Part shown: positions 33,407-41,866 of the stretch, piece after piece
Layout: the number at the start of each line of letters is the position of its first letter
How positions within the stretch are numbered: position 1 is the first letter of the stretch
Assembly: GCA_964609365.1 (NCBI GenBank)
Contig: CAZSRC010000002.1
Location: forward strand, 1-45,431
Direction of reading: 5' to 3'
DNA from: GCA-002840305 sp964609365
Lineage (GTDB): Bacteria; Patescibacteriota; Patescibacteriia; Patescibacteriales; UBA12465
Length of the DNA stretch: 45,431 nucleotides
The notes under the pieces: generated by a model
What the model was told of the DNA's origin: nothing
The model's database searches: none
What the model saw: only the letters and a program-made list of their open reading frames with translations
Position numbers and translations under genes: made by a program

Positions 33407-34762
33407 ATGCAAAAAAATAATGAAAAGAGTTCAATATCCAAGGGCTTTAATGGTCTTGGTATTGATAGTAGAATTTTAGCTATTTTAGAAAAAGATGGAA
33501 TAACAGAGCCAACCTTAATACAGCAAAAATCAATTCCTTCCGCTATCAATGGGCATGATTTAATGGGTGTTGCTCAAACAGGAACAGGTAAAACTTTTGC
33601 TTTTGGCATTCCTCTTGTTCAAAATTTATTAAAATCTAAGGGCAAGGCCTTGGTCTTACTTCCTACTAGAGAATTAGCTAGTCAAGTTGAGGAAAATCTA
33701 AAAAAAATTGCCTGGACCTTGGGAATGAAAACTATTTCAATTATTGGAGGAGAGGCTTTTAATAAGCAATTGTTTGCTTTAAAAAGAAATCCAAATATTA
33801 TAGTTGCCACCCCGGGAAGATTATTGGATCATATTAGAAGAAGAACAATAAGAATTGACGATGTCTCAGTTTTAGTTTTAGATGAGGCTGATATGATGTT
33901 TGATATGGGCTTTGCTCCACAAATTGAAGAATTAATAAAATTAACTCCAGTTAGTAGACAGACTTTATTATTTTCAGCAACTATGCCAGCAGCTATAATA
34001 AAGTTAGCCGAAAAATATTTAAAATCTCCACTACAAATACAAGTAGCCCCATCAGGTAGCACAGCCGATCTAATTGATCAAGAAATTTATATAATCAAAT
34101 CAGAAGAAAAATTTAAAAATTTAACAAAAATATTAAATAATTATAAAAATCTTGTTTTAATTTTTGTTAGAACAAGATATGGCGCTAGTTCTTTGTGCAA
34201 GAGATTAAATGAAAATGGTTATAAGGCAGTAGAAATTCACTCTAATTTATCTTTTAATCAAAGAAGGAAGTCTCTTCAGGATTTTAAAGATGCTTCTAGT
34301 AGGGTTATGGTTGCCACTGACGTTGCTGCGAGAGGATTGGATATTAATGATATTCAATTGGTTTTAAATTATGATTTGCCTGATAATTCTGAGGACTATG
34401 TTCATCGTATTGGTAGAACGGCTAGGGCTGGGAAGGGTGGCAAGGCTATAACTTTTTGTTTAAGTAATCAGATTAGAAGTATTCAGAAGATAGAGAGATT
34501 AATAAAAAAGAATTTACCAATTCGTAAGATTGATCTAGACAGGGGAATGGCTGGGGCTGGAAATTATCAGAGAAATAGCAATAAGAGTAATAGTAATTTT
34601 ATTAGCAATAATAAGAATAAACAGAATAAATCTAAATCAAGTAATACTACTAAAAAAACAGAAGATAAAAATTTTTTTAGCAATAAAACAAGAGGAGGTT
34701 TTAATACTGGATCAAGAAATGCTCCAAAAAGATTTAAATTTTCTAAGAATAAAAATAAGTAA
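33407..34762 (+). CDS. DEAD-box RNA helicase
   Basis: 451 aa. Q motif (GFNGLGIDSRI with ITEPTLIQQKSIP), Walker A A56-QTGTGKT, PTRELASQ, TPGRLLDH, DEAD at residues 159-162, SAT (FSATMP), and the C-terminal motifs ATDVAARGLDI and HRIGRTARAGKGG. After about residue 380 comes a low-complexity tail rich in Asn, Ser and Lys that would bind RNA nonspecifically. RhlE/CshA-like, probably acting in ribosome assembly or RNA turnover. It starts 10 nt after the membrane protein gene, with no obvious functional link. Confidence 0.93.
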   Translation: MQKNNEKSSISKGFNGLGIDSRILAILEKDGITEPTLIQQKSIPSAINGHDLMGVAQTGTGKTFAFGIPLVQNLLKSKGKALVLLPTRELASQVEENLKKIAWTLGMKTISIIGGEAFNKQLFALKRNPNIIVATPGRLLDHIRRRTIRIDDVSVLVLDEADMMFDMGFAPQIEELIKLTPVSRQTLLFSATMPAAIIKLAEKYLKSPLQIQVAPSGSTADLIDQEIYIIKSEEKFKNLTKILNNYKNLVLIFVRTRYGASSLCKRLNENGYKAVEIHSNLSFNQRRKSLQDFKDASSRVMVATDVAARGLDINDIQLVLNYDLPDNSEDYVHRIGRTARAGKGGKAITFCLSNQIRSIQKIERLIKKNLPIRKIDLDRGMAGAGNYQRNSNKSNSNFISNNKNKQNKSKSSNTTKKTEDKNFFSNKTRGGFNTGSRNAPKRFKFSKNKNK

Positions 34763-34768
34763 AATTAT

Positions 34769-35512
34769 ATGAACCAAATTGAACAACATAAAAAAAACTG
34801 GGAAAAGCTGGGAGAGATGGATCCTCTTTGGGCGGTTTTGTCTGACAACTCCAAGAGATTTAATAATTGGGACTTAGAAGAATTTTTAAAAACTGGAGAA
34901 AAAGAAGTGGAAAATATTTTTTCGGAATTAAGAAATCTTAATATCGCTCCAGTAAAAAACGAGATGCTAGATTTTGGTTGTGGGGTAGGGCGCCTAGCTC
35001 GTCATTTTTTAAAATATTTTTCCAAATATAATGGCACCGATATTTCTCGTCCAATGATAGAAAAAGCCAGAAAAATAAATAATGGATTACAAGCTGAGTT
35101 TTTTATTAATGAGGCTGACTTAAAAATTTTTTCTGATAATAAATTTGATTTTGTTTATTCAGGCATTGTTTTACAGCATCTACCTAGCAGGGAATTAATA
35201 AAAAAATATATTATAGAATTTAAGCGAATTTTGAAAAATGAGGGGATTTTGGTTTTTCAATTACCGAGCAAGATTCCCTGGACCTTTCGTTTTCAACCAG
35301 TAAGGCGTCTATATAATTTTTTAAAGTTAATTGGATTTTCAGAAAAATTTTTATATCAAAAAATAGGGCTTTACCCTATTAAAATGAGTTTTATTTCCGA
35401 GATAGATATGAATAAATTTTTGAGAGATAATGGTTTTGAGGTTTTAGCAATAAAAGAAGATACTTATTGTGGGCCTCATGTCCAAAGTCGGACTTATTAT
35501 TGTAAAAAATAA
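34769..35512 (+). CDS. SAM-dependent methyltransferase
   Basis: 247-aa class I methyltransferase of the Methyltransf_11/25 type. Motif I is LDFGCGVGRLARHF; the acidic ribose-binding position is in YNGTDIS; FDFVYSGIVLQHLP is the post-motif region. The C-terminal part (IPWTFRFQPVRRLYNFL) may bind acceptor. It is 6 nt after the helicase and next to glycan genes, so a sugar or lipid substrate is possible; nothing fixes it. It converges with the DUF2304 gene, 8 nt away. Confidence 0.82.
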   Translation: MNQIEQHKKNWEKLGEMDPLWAVLSDNSKRFNNWDLEEFLKTGEKEVENIFSELRNLNIAPVKNEMLDFGCGVGRLARHFLKYFSKYNGTDISRPMIEKARKINNGLQAEFFINEADLKIFSDNKFDFVYSGIVLQHLPSRELIKKYIIEFKRILKNEGILVFQLPSKIPWTFRFQPVRRLYNFLKLIGFSEKFLYQKIGLYPIKMSFISEIDMNKFLRDNGFEVLAIKEDTYCGPHVQSRTYYCKK

Positions 35513-35520
35513 TTTTAATT

Positions 35521-35838
35521 TTATTTTAAACTAATTTTTCTGCTCAGCTCCGTAATATCTTTTTCCATCTTTACCATTCTTAATCTCATTCTAAATATTA
35601 AATAAAACAATAGTAATACTGCTACATAGAAAACTAAATTTATACCTGATGATGAAAATCCTAAGTTCATAACCAATTTATCAATTGGTTTAATAAAGGC
35701 AATTACTAAAACTCCAACTACCCAAAAAAATAACCAAAAAATAAATTCATTAATAGTAATGGATTTTTTTTTCCATTCTCGACCCAATTTAAAAATAAAA
35801 AAAACTAAAATTAAAATAGCAATTATTTGTTGTATCAT
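35521..35838 (-). CDS. DUF2304 small membrane protein
   Basis: 105 aa with three membrane helices (about residues 3-18, 30-50 and 68-85) and a charged coiled C terminus (RMVKMEKDITELSRK). The pattern KKKSITINEFIFWLFFWVVG is typical of DUF2304. Members are usually adjacent to a family 2 glycosyltransferase, as here (18 nt downstream of it), and probably anchor or assist it at the membrane. Confidence 0.78.
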   Translation of the reverse strand: MIQQIIAILILVFFIFKLGREWKKKSITINEFIFWLFFWVVGVLVIAFIKPIDKLVMNLGFSSSGINLVFYVAVLLLFYLIFRMRLRMVKMEKDITELSRKISLK

Positions 35839-35855
35839 ATTTTTATAATTATTTA

Positions 35856-36527
35856 TTATCCGCTAATTTTTTTAAAAAATAAATCTTTAATTATTTTAAT
35901 TCCACCAGAAAATTTTTGCCCAAATTCTTCATATAAAACAGTTATGGGAACCTCTTTAATTATTAGTTTTTTTTTATGAGCCTTGGCCAATATTTCAGTA
36001 CAATGAGCCATTCTATTATTTTCTATTTTAATTATCTCAGCTATATTTTTTTTCATAGCTCTAAATCCGCTCTGGGGATCACTAGTTTTTATTCCAAAAA
36101 ATACAAAATTAAATATTTTGGCTATGGGCATAATAATATTTTTTTTAAAAGCTGGAATTTCCGATTTTATTTCCAAAAATCTTGATCCAAAAACTATATC
36201 CGCATTATTATTTTTAATATCCTCGACCACTCTAGGTATATCTTCTGATAAAAACTGACCATCAGCATCAAAATGAACTATAATATCTGCGCCATTTTTT
36301 AATGCATACTCATTTCCCGTTTGCAATGCAGCTCCCTGGCCTAGATTTATGGGATGTTTTATTAATTTTATTTTTTCATTTTTTATACTTAAAACCTCTG
36401 ATATTGTTCCATCTTGAGAGCAATCATCGACTACTACAAAAAAATCACTATAATCCAAAGCATTTAAAAGAGTTTTTTTGATATTTTTCTCCTCATTATA
36501 GGCAGGTATAATACAAAATATTTTCAT
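35856..36527 (-). CDS. Glycosyltransferase family 2 (polyprenyl-phosphate sugar transferase type)
   Basis: 223-aa GT-A enzyme. IIPAYNEEKNIKKTL at the N terminus, VVVDDCSQDGT, metal-binding D87-A-D89 in HFDADGQF, and FGSRFL. This compact form, with no C-terminal membrane helices, matches dolichol-phosphate-mannose-synthase-like enzymes that make a lipid-phosphate sugar. Such a product would be a donor for GT-C enzymes such as the candidate at 31420. The adjacent DUF2304 protein could provide the membrane anchor. Confidence 0.88.
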   Translation of the reverse strand: MKIFCIIPAYNEEKNIKKTLLNALDYSDFFVVVDDCSQDGTISEVLSIKNEKIKLIKHPINLGQGAALQTGNEYALKNGADIIVHFDADGQFLSEDIPRVVEDIKNNNADIVFGSRFLEIKSEIPAFKKNIIMPIAKIFNFVFFGIKTSDPQSGFRAMKKNIAEIIKIENNRMAHCTEILAKAHKKKLIIKEVPITVLYEEFGQKFSGGIKIIKDLFFKKISG

Positions 36528-36599
36528 AATTTTTTATTTCATTAGAATAATAACATATTTTATATTATATTTAAATATGCTAAAATAAAAACAATAAAC

Positions 36600-36629
36600 T
36601 TGAGTTGTTTAATTAATTTTTAATATAAT
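36600..36629 (+). promoter_or_regulatory. Promoter of the mraY-murB operon (near-leaderless)
   Basis: TTGAGT (36600-36605), an 18-nt spacer and perfect TATAAT (36624-36629). The ATG of the first gene at 36638 lies only 8 nt after the -10, so the transcript would have a leader of about 0-3 nt. Confidence 0.6.
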
Positions 36630-36637
36630 TAAATAAA

Positions 36638-37051
36638 ATGAATTTTTTAATAAAATTATACGATCAATTTTCTATATTTATTAATAGGGCTAAATCATCT
36701 TTTTTAGATTTGTATTCTTTAACTTTTGTAAGAATTTTTTCAGCTATATCCATCCTAATTAATTTATTCCTTTGGTATTTTACTTGGTATATATATAAAA
36801 ATATTAGCCAAGATATAGCAGTTCTTCATTATAATGTTGAATTTGGTATAGATCAGGTTGGTAATAAAAGTTATTTTTTTATAATTCCATTATTAAGCTT
36901 ATTTTTTATTTTAATAAACAATATAGCGTTTTTAATATTATTTAAAAAGGAAGATTTTAAATTTTTAGCATATTTTTTATTATCATTTCTTTTATTTTTT
37001 AATATACTTTTATCCTTTTTTTTGGTTTCTATTTATTTAATTAATTTTTAA
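36638..37051 (+). CDS. Unknown 137-aa membrane protein at head of the mur cluster
   Basis: No family recognised. Three membrane helices (about residues 27-52, 78-100 and 108-135) with an external or internal loop containing AVLHYNVEFGIDQVGNKSYF, which looks conserved. N terminus is amphipathic. The gene starts the operon and lies 7 nt before mraY, so it may assist envelope synthesis; that is inferred from position only. A strong promoter places the mRNA start almost at the ATG. Confidence 0.7.
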   Translation: MNFLIKLYDQFSIFINRAKSSFLDLYSLTFVRIFSAISILINLFLWYFTWYIYKNISQDIAVLHYNVEFGIDQVGNKSYFFIIPLLSLFFILINNIAFLILFKKEDFKFLAYFLLSFLLFFNILLSFFLVSIYLINF

Positions 37052-37058
37052 AAATTAT

Positions 37059-38108
37059 ATGGATTTTCAAGTAATAAGAATTTTATTTTTATCAATATTA
37101 GCTTTTGTTTTTACTATTTTATGGACACCACTGCTAACTAATTATTTATATAAATACAAGCTAGGAAAAACTATTAGAAATTCAGGGAACACTCCTATAT
37201 TTTCTAAATTACATGCACATAAAGAGGGAACTCCAACTATGGGGGGTGTTTTAATTTGGGGGACATTATTTATTTTTATAATATTTTTTTACTATTTAAA
37301 TGTTTTTTTTCCTAGTAACTTCAGTTCTTCTTTGAATTTTTTATCACAGAAGGAAACCTTGCTTCCACTAGGAGCTTTAATGGCGGCAGCATTAATAGGC
37401 CTAGTCGATGATTTTATGGATATCAGAAGTAGAAAGAACTCATCTTCTGGTGGTTTAAAAATGAGACATCGTTTATTGATTTATACTATTATAGCTATTA
37501 TTGGTGCTTTATGGTTTTACTTTAAATTAGATTGGACTACTATTCATGTGCCTTTTTTAGGATATTTTGAAATTTCTTGGTGGTATATTCCAGTTTTTAT
37601 TTTTGTAATTGTTGCTACTTCTTTTTCTGTTAATGAAACCGATGGATTGGATGGTCTAGCCGGAGGAACCTTATTAGTCGCTTTTGCTTCTTACGGAATA
37701 ATAGCTTTTTACATGGGAAGATATGACCTAGCTACATTTTGTGCTGTAATATTGGGAGCATTATTAGCATTTTTATGGTTTAATATTCCACCTGCTCGTT
37801 TTTATATGGGCGATACCGGTTCTATGAGCTTGGGTGTTAGCTTGGGAGTTATAGCCCTTTTAACTAATAATGTTTTAATTCTGCCCTTTATTGGTTTTAT
37901 TTTCTTAATTGAATCTTTATCTGTTATTATTCAGATTTTATCTAGAAAAATAAGGGGTAAAAAAGTTTTTTTATCAGCACCAATACATCATCACTTTCAG
38001 GCTAAAAATTGGCCAGAATCAAAAGTTGTAATGCGCTTCTGGTTAATTTCCGGAGTTATGGCAGCGATTGGTTTAATGATATTTTTTGTTGATAAAACTT
38101 TTAATTAA
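37059..38108 (+). CDS. mraY: Phospho-N-acetylmuramoyl-pentapeptide transferase MraY
   Basis: 349-aa polytopic enzyme that attaches phospho-MurNAc-pentapeptide to undecaprenyl phosphate (lipid I). Motifs: GTPTMGGVLIW, D117-D118-F in GLVDDFMD, NETDGLDGLAGG (192-203), GDTGSMSLG and the histidine motif APIHHHFQ. About ten hydrophobic helices. It lies in the order mraY-ftsW-murG-murC-murB; murD, murE and murF are not in this window. Confidence 0.95.
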   Translation: MDFQVIRILFLSILAFVFTILWTPLLTNYLYKYKLGKTIRNSGNTPIFSKLHAHKEGTPTMGGVLIWGTLFIFIIFFYYLNVFFPSNFSSSLNFLSQKETLLPLGALMAAALIGLVDDFMDIRSRKNSSSGGLKMRHRLLIYTIIAIIGALWFYFKLDWTTIHVPFLGYFEISWWYIPVFIFVIVATSFSVNETDGLDGLAGGTLLVAFASYGIIAFYMGRYDLATFCAVILGALLAFLWFNIPPARFYMGDTGSMSLGVSLGVIALLTNNVLILPFIGFIFLIESLSVIIQILSRKIRGKKVFLSAPIHHHFQAKNWPESKVVMRFWLISGVMAAIGLMIFFVDKTFN

Positions 38109-38114
38109 TTTAAA

Positions 38115-39371
38115 ATGTTTAAAAGAGAGGAAAAACAAAGATCATTTAATTCTGCCCATTTACAAAAAAATGGCTCAGTTAAAAGTGATTATAGTGAAAA
38201 GGTTTTAGGCAAAAAAATAAGTTTTTTTAGTTCTGGTCGCCTTGATAAATATCTTGCTTCAGTTATAGTTTTTTTATTAATGTTTGGCTTGGTTGTTTTG
38301 TTTAGCGCTTCATTGGTTAGCGCTCACTCTAGCAGAGGTGATGCTTATTATTATATAAAAAAACAATTATTGGCACTTTTTTTAGGACTAATTCTTTTTT
38401 TTGTTTTAAGTAAAATTAATTACCATATTTTTAAAAAATGGTCTTTTTTATTCTTAGCTCTTTCTATTCTATCTTTGATATTAGTATTTATTCCCGGAAT
38501 TAGATCAGATTTTGGAACGTCTTATAGTTGGATAGTTATTTTTGGTTATTCATTTCAGGTTGCCGAAGCTGTAAAGTTATTTTTAATATTTTATTTAGCA
38601 GCATGGGTAGAGAGCAGGCAAGATGATTTAAAAAAATTTTCTACAGGATTATTGCCATTTTTAATAGTAATTTCTTTTATTGGAGTTTTACTGCTAGCTC
38701 AACCCGATATGGGAACCTTTATTTTAGTTTTTGTAATCGCTCTATCTATATACTTTGTGGCTGAGGGGAATATGAAGCAGTTGATTATAATGTTTTTAAT
38801 TTTTGTTATTGGTTTTTTGTATTTTTTTTCCAAGCTAGAAAATTCAGAGTCAAACTCATCCTTACTCAGAAGTTATCAATTAAATAGAATAAAATGCCTT
38901 CAAGATCCAAGCTTTGATAAGGATAGCTGTTATCAAATTAATCAATCTTTAATTGCTGTTGGCTCTGGTGGTTTATTTGGTAGGGGGCTGGGAAATAGCA
39001 GGCAAAAGTTTAATTACTTGCCGGAGGTTTGGTCTGACTCAATATTCCCAGTAATAGCTGAGGAAATTGGCTTTATCGGATCATCGCTAATAATATTGGT
39101 ATACCTTTTTATTTTTATAAAAGGTATGATTATAGCCAGGAGAGCCCCTGATATGTATGGAAGGTCTTTGGCGGTAGGTATTTCTTCTTGGATATTTTTT
39201 CAAGCATTCTTAAATATTGGTGGAATGATAAATATTATTCCAATGACTGGAGTTCCCTTACCATTTGTTAGTGCTGGTGGCACCTCATTAATGATTTTGC
39301 TAGCATCTTGTGGAGTATTATTAAATATTTCTAGACAAGGGGTTATAAATAAAAAAATAAATGAAAAATAA
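38115..39371 (+). CDS. ftsW: FtsW-type peptidoglycan glycosyltransferase (SEDS family)
   Basis: 418 aa. A cytoplasmic N-terminal tail of about 50 residues, then ten membrane helices. SEDS motifs include LLAQPDMGTFILV, VGSGGLFGRGLGNSRQKFNYLP, AEEIGFIGS and PFVSAGGTSLMILLASCG. Polymerises lipid II during division (FtsW) or elongation (RodA); FtsW is preferred because it sits between mraY and murG as in division-cell-wall clusters. Its end overlaps the murG start by 11 nt. Confidence 0.9.
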   Translation: MFKREEKQRSFNSAHLQKNGSVKSDYSEKVLGKKISFFSSGRLDKYLASVIVFLLMFGLVVLFSASLVSAHSSRGDAYYYIKKQLLALFLGLILFFVLSKINYHIFKKWSFLFLALSILSLILVFIPGIRSDFGTSYSWIVIFGYSFQVAEAVKLFLIFYLAAWVESRQDDLKKFSTGLLPFLIVISFIGVLLLAQPDMGTFILVFVIALSIYFVAEGNMKQLIIMFLIFVIGFLYFFSKLENSESNSSLLRSYQLNRIKCLQDPSFDKDSCYQINQSLIAVGSGGLFGRGLGNSRQKFNYLPEVWSDSIFPVIAEEIGFIGSSLIILVYLFIFIKGMIIARRAPDMYGRSLAVGISSWIFFQAFLNIGGMINIIPMTGVPLPFVSAGGTSLMILLASCGVLLNISRQGVINKKINEK

Positions 39372-40434
39372 TATAAAAAAGAAAATAATTCTTAGTGGTG
39401 GTGGAACTGGTGGCTCAGTTACACCTTTGTTATATATTTATAAAGATCTCAAAAATGAGTTCGATTTTTTATTTGTTGGGACCTATAAGGGAATAGAAAA
39501 ATCTTTAGTATCTAAAGAGGGCATTGCTTTTAAAGCTATTTTAAGTGGAAAATGGCGTCGCTACTTTTCTTTTCATAATTTTTTAGATTTATTTATAATA
39601 TTTTTGGCTTTTTGGCAGTCTCTTTTTTTGATAATAAAAGAGAGACCAAGTCTAGTAATTAGTGCTGGCGGATTTGTGGCAGTTCCATTATCTTTTGCTG
39701 CTTATTTTCTTAAGGTTCCTATTATAATTCATCAACAAGATATCGTCCCTGGTTTAGCTAATAAATTAATGTCTATAGTATCCACCAAGCTTACAGTTAG
39801 TTTTTCCTCTTCTTTGGAGAAATATGGAAAAAAAGCAATATTAATAGGAAACTTAGGTCCGGATTTAAGAGAGGATTCGATTAATGTAGAAAATATTTAC
39901 ATTAAATATGGTATTAAAAAAAATTTTCCAATATTGCTTTGCTTGGGTGGTGGAACCGGGTCTTTATTCTTAAATAAAATCATAAATGAATCGGCGTCTA
40001 GCCTAGTTGATAAATTTTTTATTATTCATATTAGTGGTAGTCAAAGTAGAGATCTTCCTAATATTTTTAATCATAATAATTATTTAAAATTAGAATTTAT
40101 TGATCATAAAGACTTGATTAATTTATTTATAATTTCTAATATTGTTGTTTCTCGTTGTGGTTTAGCAACCCTAACAGAGCTTTCATTTTTATCTAAGCCA
40201 TCTATATTAATACCTATGCCAAATTCTCACCAAGAATTTAATGCCCTAGAGTTTAAAAAAAATAACGCGGCTATTATTTTAAATCAAGAAAATTTAAATT
40301 CAGAAAAATTTATTAATGAGGTTATAAATTTATTTTCTAATAAGTCATTATTGGAGACCCTTTCCAAGAATATAAAAAATGTTATCAAAAGAGCCAATGA
40401 TGATATGCTTAAAATAATAAAAGATTTAATTTAA
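39361..40434 (+). CDS. murG: UDP-GlcNAc:lipid I GlcNAc transferase MurG
   Basis: 357-aa GT-B enzyme making lipid II. N-terminal ILSGGGTGGSVTPLLY, AGGFVAVPLSFAA and HQQDIVPGLANKL, C-terminal GGGTGSLFLN, SRCGLATLTELSFL and IPMPNSHQEFNA. The usual GGTGGH has Ser at the His position (S19) and HEQN is HQQD. The arrangement otherwise fits MurG well. It overlaps ftsW by 11 nt and is followed by murC after 4 nt. Confidence 0.92.
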   Translation: MKNNIKKKIILSGGGTGGSVTPLLYIYKDLKNEFDFLFVGTYKGIEKSLVSKEGIAFKAILSGKWRRYFSFHNFLDLFIIFLAFWQSLFLIIKERPSLVISAGGFVAVPLSFAAYFLKVPIIIHQQDIVPGLANKLMSIVSTKLTVSFSSSLEKYGKKAILIGNLGPDLREDSINVENIYIKYGIKKNFPILLCLGGGTGSLFLNKIINESASSLVDKFFIIHISGSQSRDLPNIFNHNNYLKLEFIDHKDLINLFIISNIVVSRCGLATLTELSFLSKPSILIPMPNSHQEFNALEFKKNNAAIILNQENLNSEKFINEVINLFSNKSLLETLSKNIKNVIKRANDDMLKIIKDLI

Positions 40435-40438
40435 ATTT

Positions 40439-41866
40439 ATGAGTTTAAATGATATAAAATTTTTTAAAAATATTTACATGGTTGGAATAAAGGGTGTCGG
40501 AATGTCAATGTTGGCCCAGTTTTTAAAAGAAAAAGGTTTTGTTATTAGTGGCTCAGATATTGCCGATAGTTTTCAAAGTGAAAAAACTTTAAAAAAATCA
40601 AAAATAAAATATAAACAAGGATTTTCATTATCCAAATTTCCTGAAAAAATTGACCTAGTGATATATTCATCTGCTTATAGGGTAGATGAAAATATTGAAT
40701 TGAAATATTTTAAAAGTAATAATTTTAAGCTTTTGACTTACGCTGAAGCCTTGGGGTTATTATTTGAAGATTATTTTGGTATTTCTGTTTGTGGTAGTCA
40801 TGGAAAAACAACAGTTAGTTCTTTCTTGGCTTATGTTTTAAAAAAAAGCAAATCAGAGCCTAATGCTCTAATTGGTTCTTATGTTAAGCAGTTAGGGGGC
40901 AGTTCATTGAGTGGTTCCTCAAAGAATTTTATAGTTGAGTCCGATGAATATCAAAATAAATTAAAATATTTTAAGCCCAAGGCTATAGTTTTAAATAATA
41001 TTGATTTTGATCATCCAGATTACTTTAAAAGTGAGAAAGACTATATACAAGTTTTTATTGATTTCATTAAAAAAATACCAAAATCAGGTTTTATAGTGAG
41101 TAATATGGAGGATAAAAAATCTTCTCAAATATTAGATAAGTGTCCAGCTAGAGTTATTGCTTATTATATAGACAAACCTTTTATAAATAAAAAAGTTATT
41201 TATAAAAAAATTTATCAAGCTAGAAATTGTCGAATTTCTGGAAATAAACAAGTATTTGATCTTTTTTGTAATGATATAGACTTAGGTGTTTTTGAAATTA
41301 TTTTACCTGGTAGGCATAATATTATGAACTCTTTAGCAGTTATTTGTTCTTTTTTGGAGTTAGGTTTGTCAATAGAAGATCTTAGAAAAAATCTAAAAAC
41401 ATTTATTGGTGCGGCCAGAAGGTTTGAGATTTTAGGTGAATACAAAGGTGCTGTTATTATTGATGATTATGCCCATCATCCTAGCGAGGTTAAAGCTGCG
41501 TTGGATGCTGTTAGGCAAAGATACCCCAAAAGGAAAATTGTTACAATTTTTCATCCACATACATTTAGCAGAACTAAGGCCCTCTTAGATGATTTTGCAA
41601 AAAGCTTTACTATCTCTGATGATCTATATTTAATAGAGATATATTCATCAGCTAGAGAAAAAAAAGATGATATCTCCAGTCTTGATTTAATTGAAAAAAT
41701 TAGGCAATATAACCTTAATATTTCTAGAAAACAAAATATTAAATATTTTAAAGATTTGGTATCAGCAGAAAAATTTTTAAATAAAAAAATTTCTAAAAAT
41801 GATGTTATTCTTTTTTTAGGTGCTGGTGATGTTTTTAGGATAGCTTATAAATGGTTAAAATTATGA
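40439..41866 (+). CDS. murC: UDP-N-acetylmuramate--L-alanine ligase MurC
   Basis: 475-aa ATP-dependent ligase adding the first residue of the stem peptide. Rossmann start MVGIKGVGMSMLAQFL, P-loop GSHGKTT (residues 119-125), ESDEYQNKLKYFKP, NNIDFDHPDYF (metal/ATP region), DDYAHHPSEVKA and HPHTFSRTKAL. All three Mur-ligase domains are present. It ends with TGA overlapping the murB start (ATGA), the second of only two TGA stops in the window. Its product, UDP-MurNAc-Ala, would go on to MurD. Confidence 0.95.
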   Translation: MSLNDIKFFKNIYMVGIKGVGMSMLAQFLKEKGFVISGSDIADSFQSEKTLKKSKIKYKQGFSLSKFPEKIDLVIYSSAYRVDENIELKYFKSNNFKLLTYAEALGLLFEDYFGISVCGSHGKTTVSSFLAYVLKKSKSEPNALIGSYVKQLGGSSLSGSSKNFIVESDEYQNKLKYFKPKAIVLNNIDFDHPDYFKSEKDYIQVFIDFIKKIPKSGFIVSNMEDKKSSQILDKCPARVIAYYIDKPFINKKVIYKKIYQARNCRISGNKQVFDLFCNDIDLGVFEIILPGRHNIMNSLAVICSFLELGLSIEDLRKNLKTFIGAARRFEILGEYKGAVIIDDYAHHPSEVKAALDAVRQRYPKRKIVTIFHPHTFSRTKALLDDFAKSFTISDDLYLIEIYSSAREKKDDISSLDLIEKIRQYNLNISRKQNIKYFKDLVSAEKFLNKKISKNDVILFLGAGDVFRIAYKWLKL

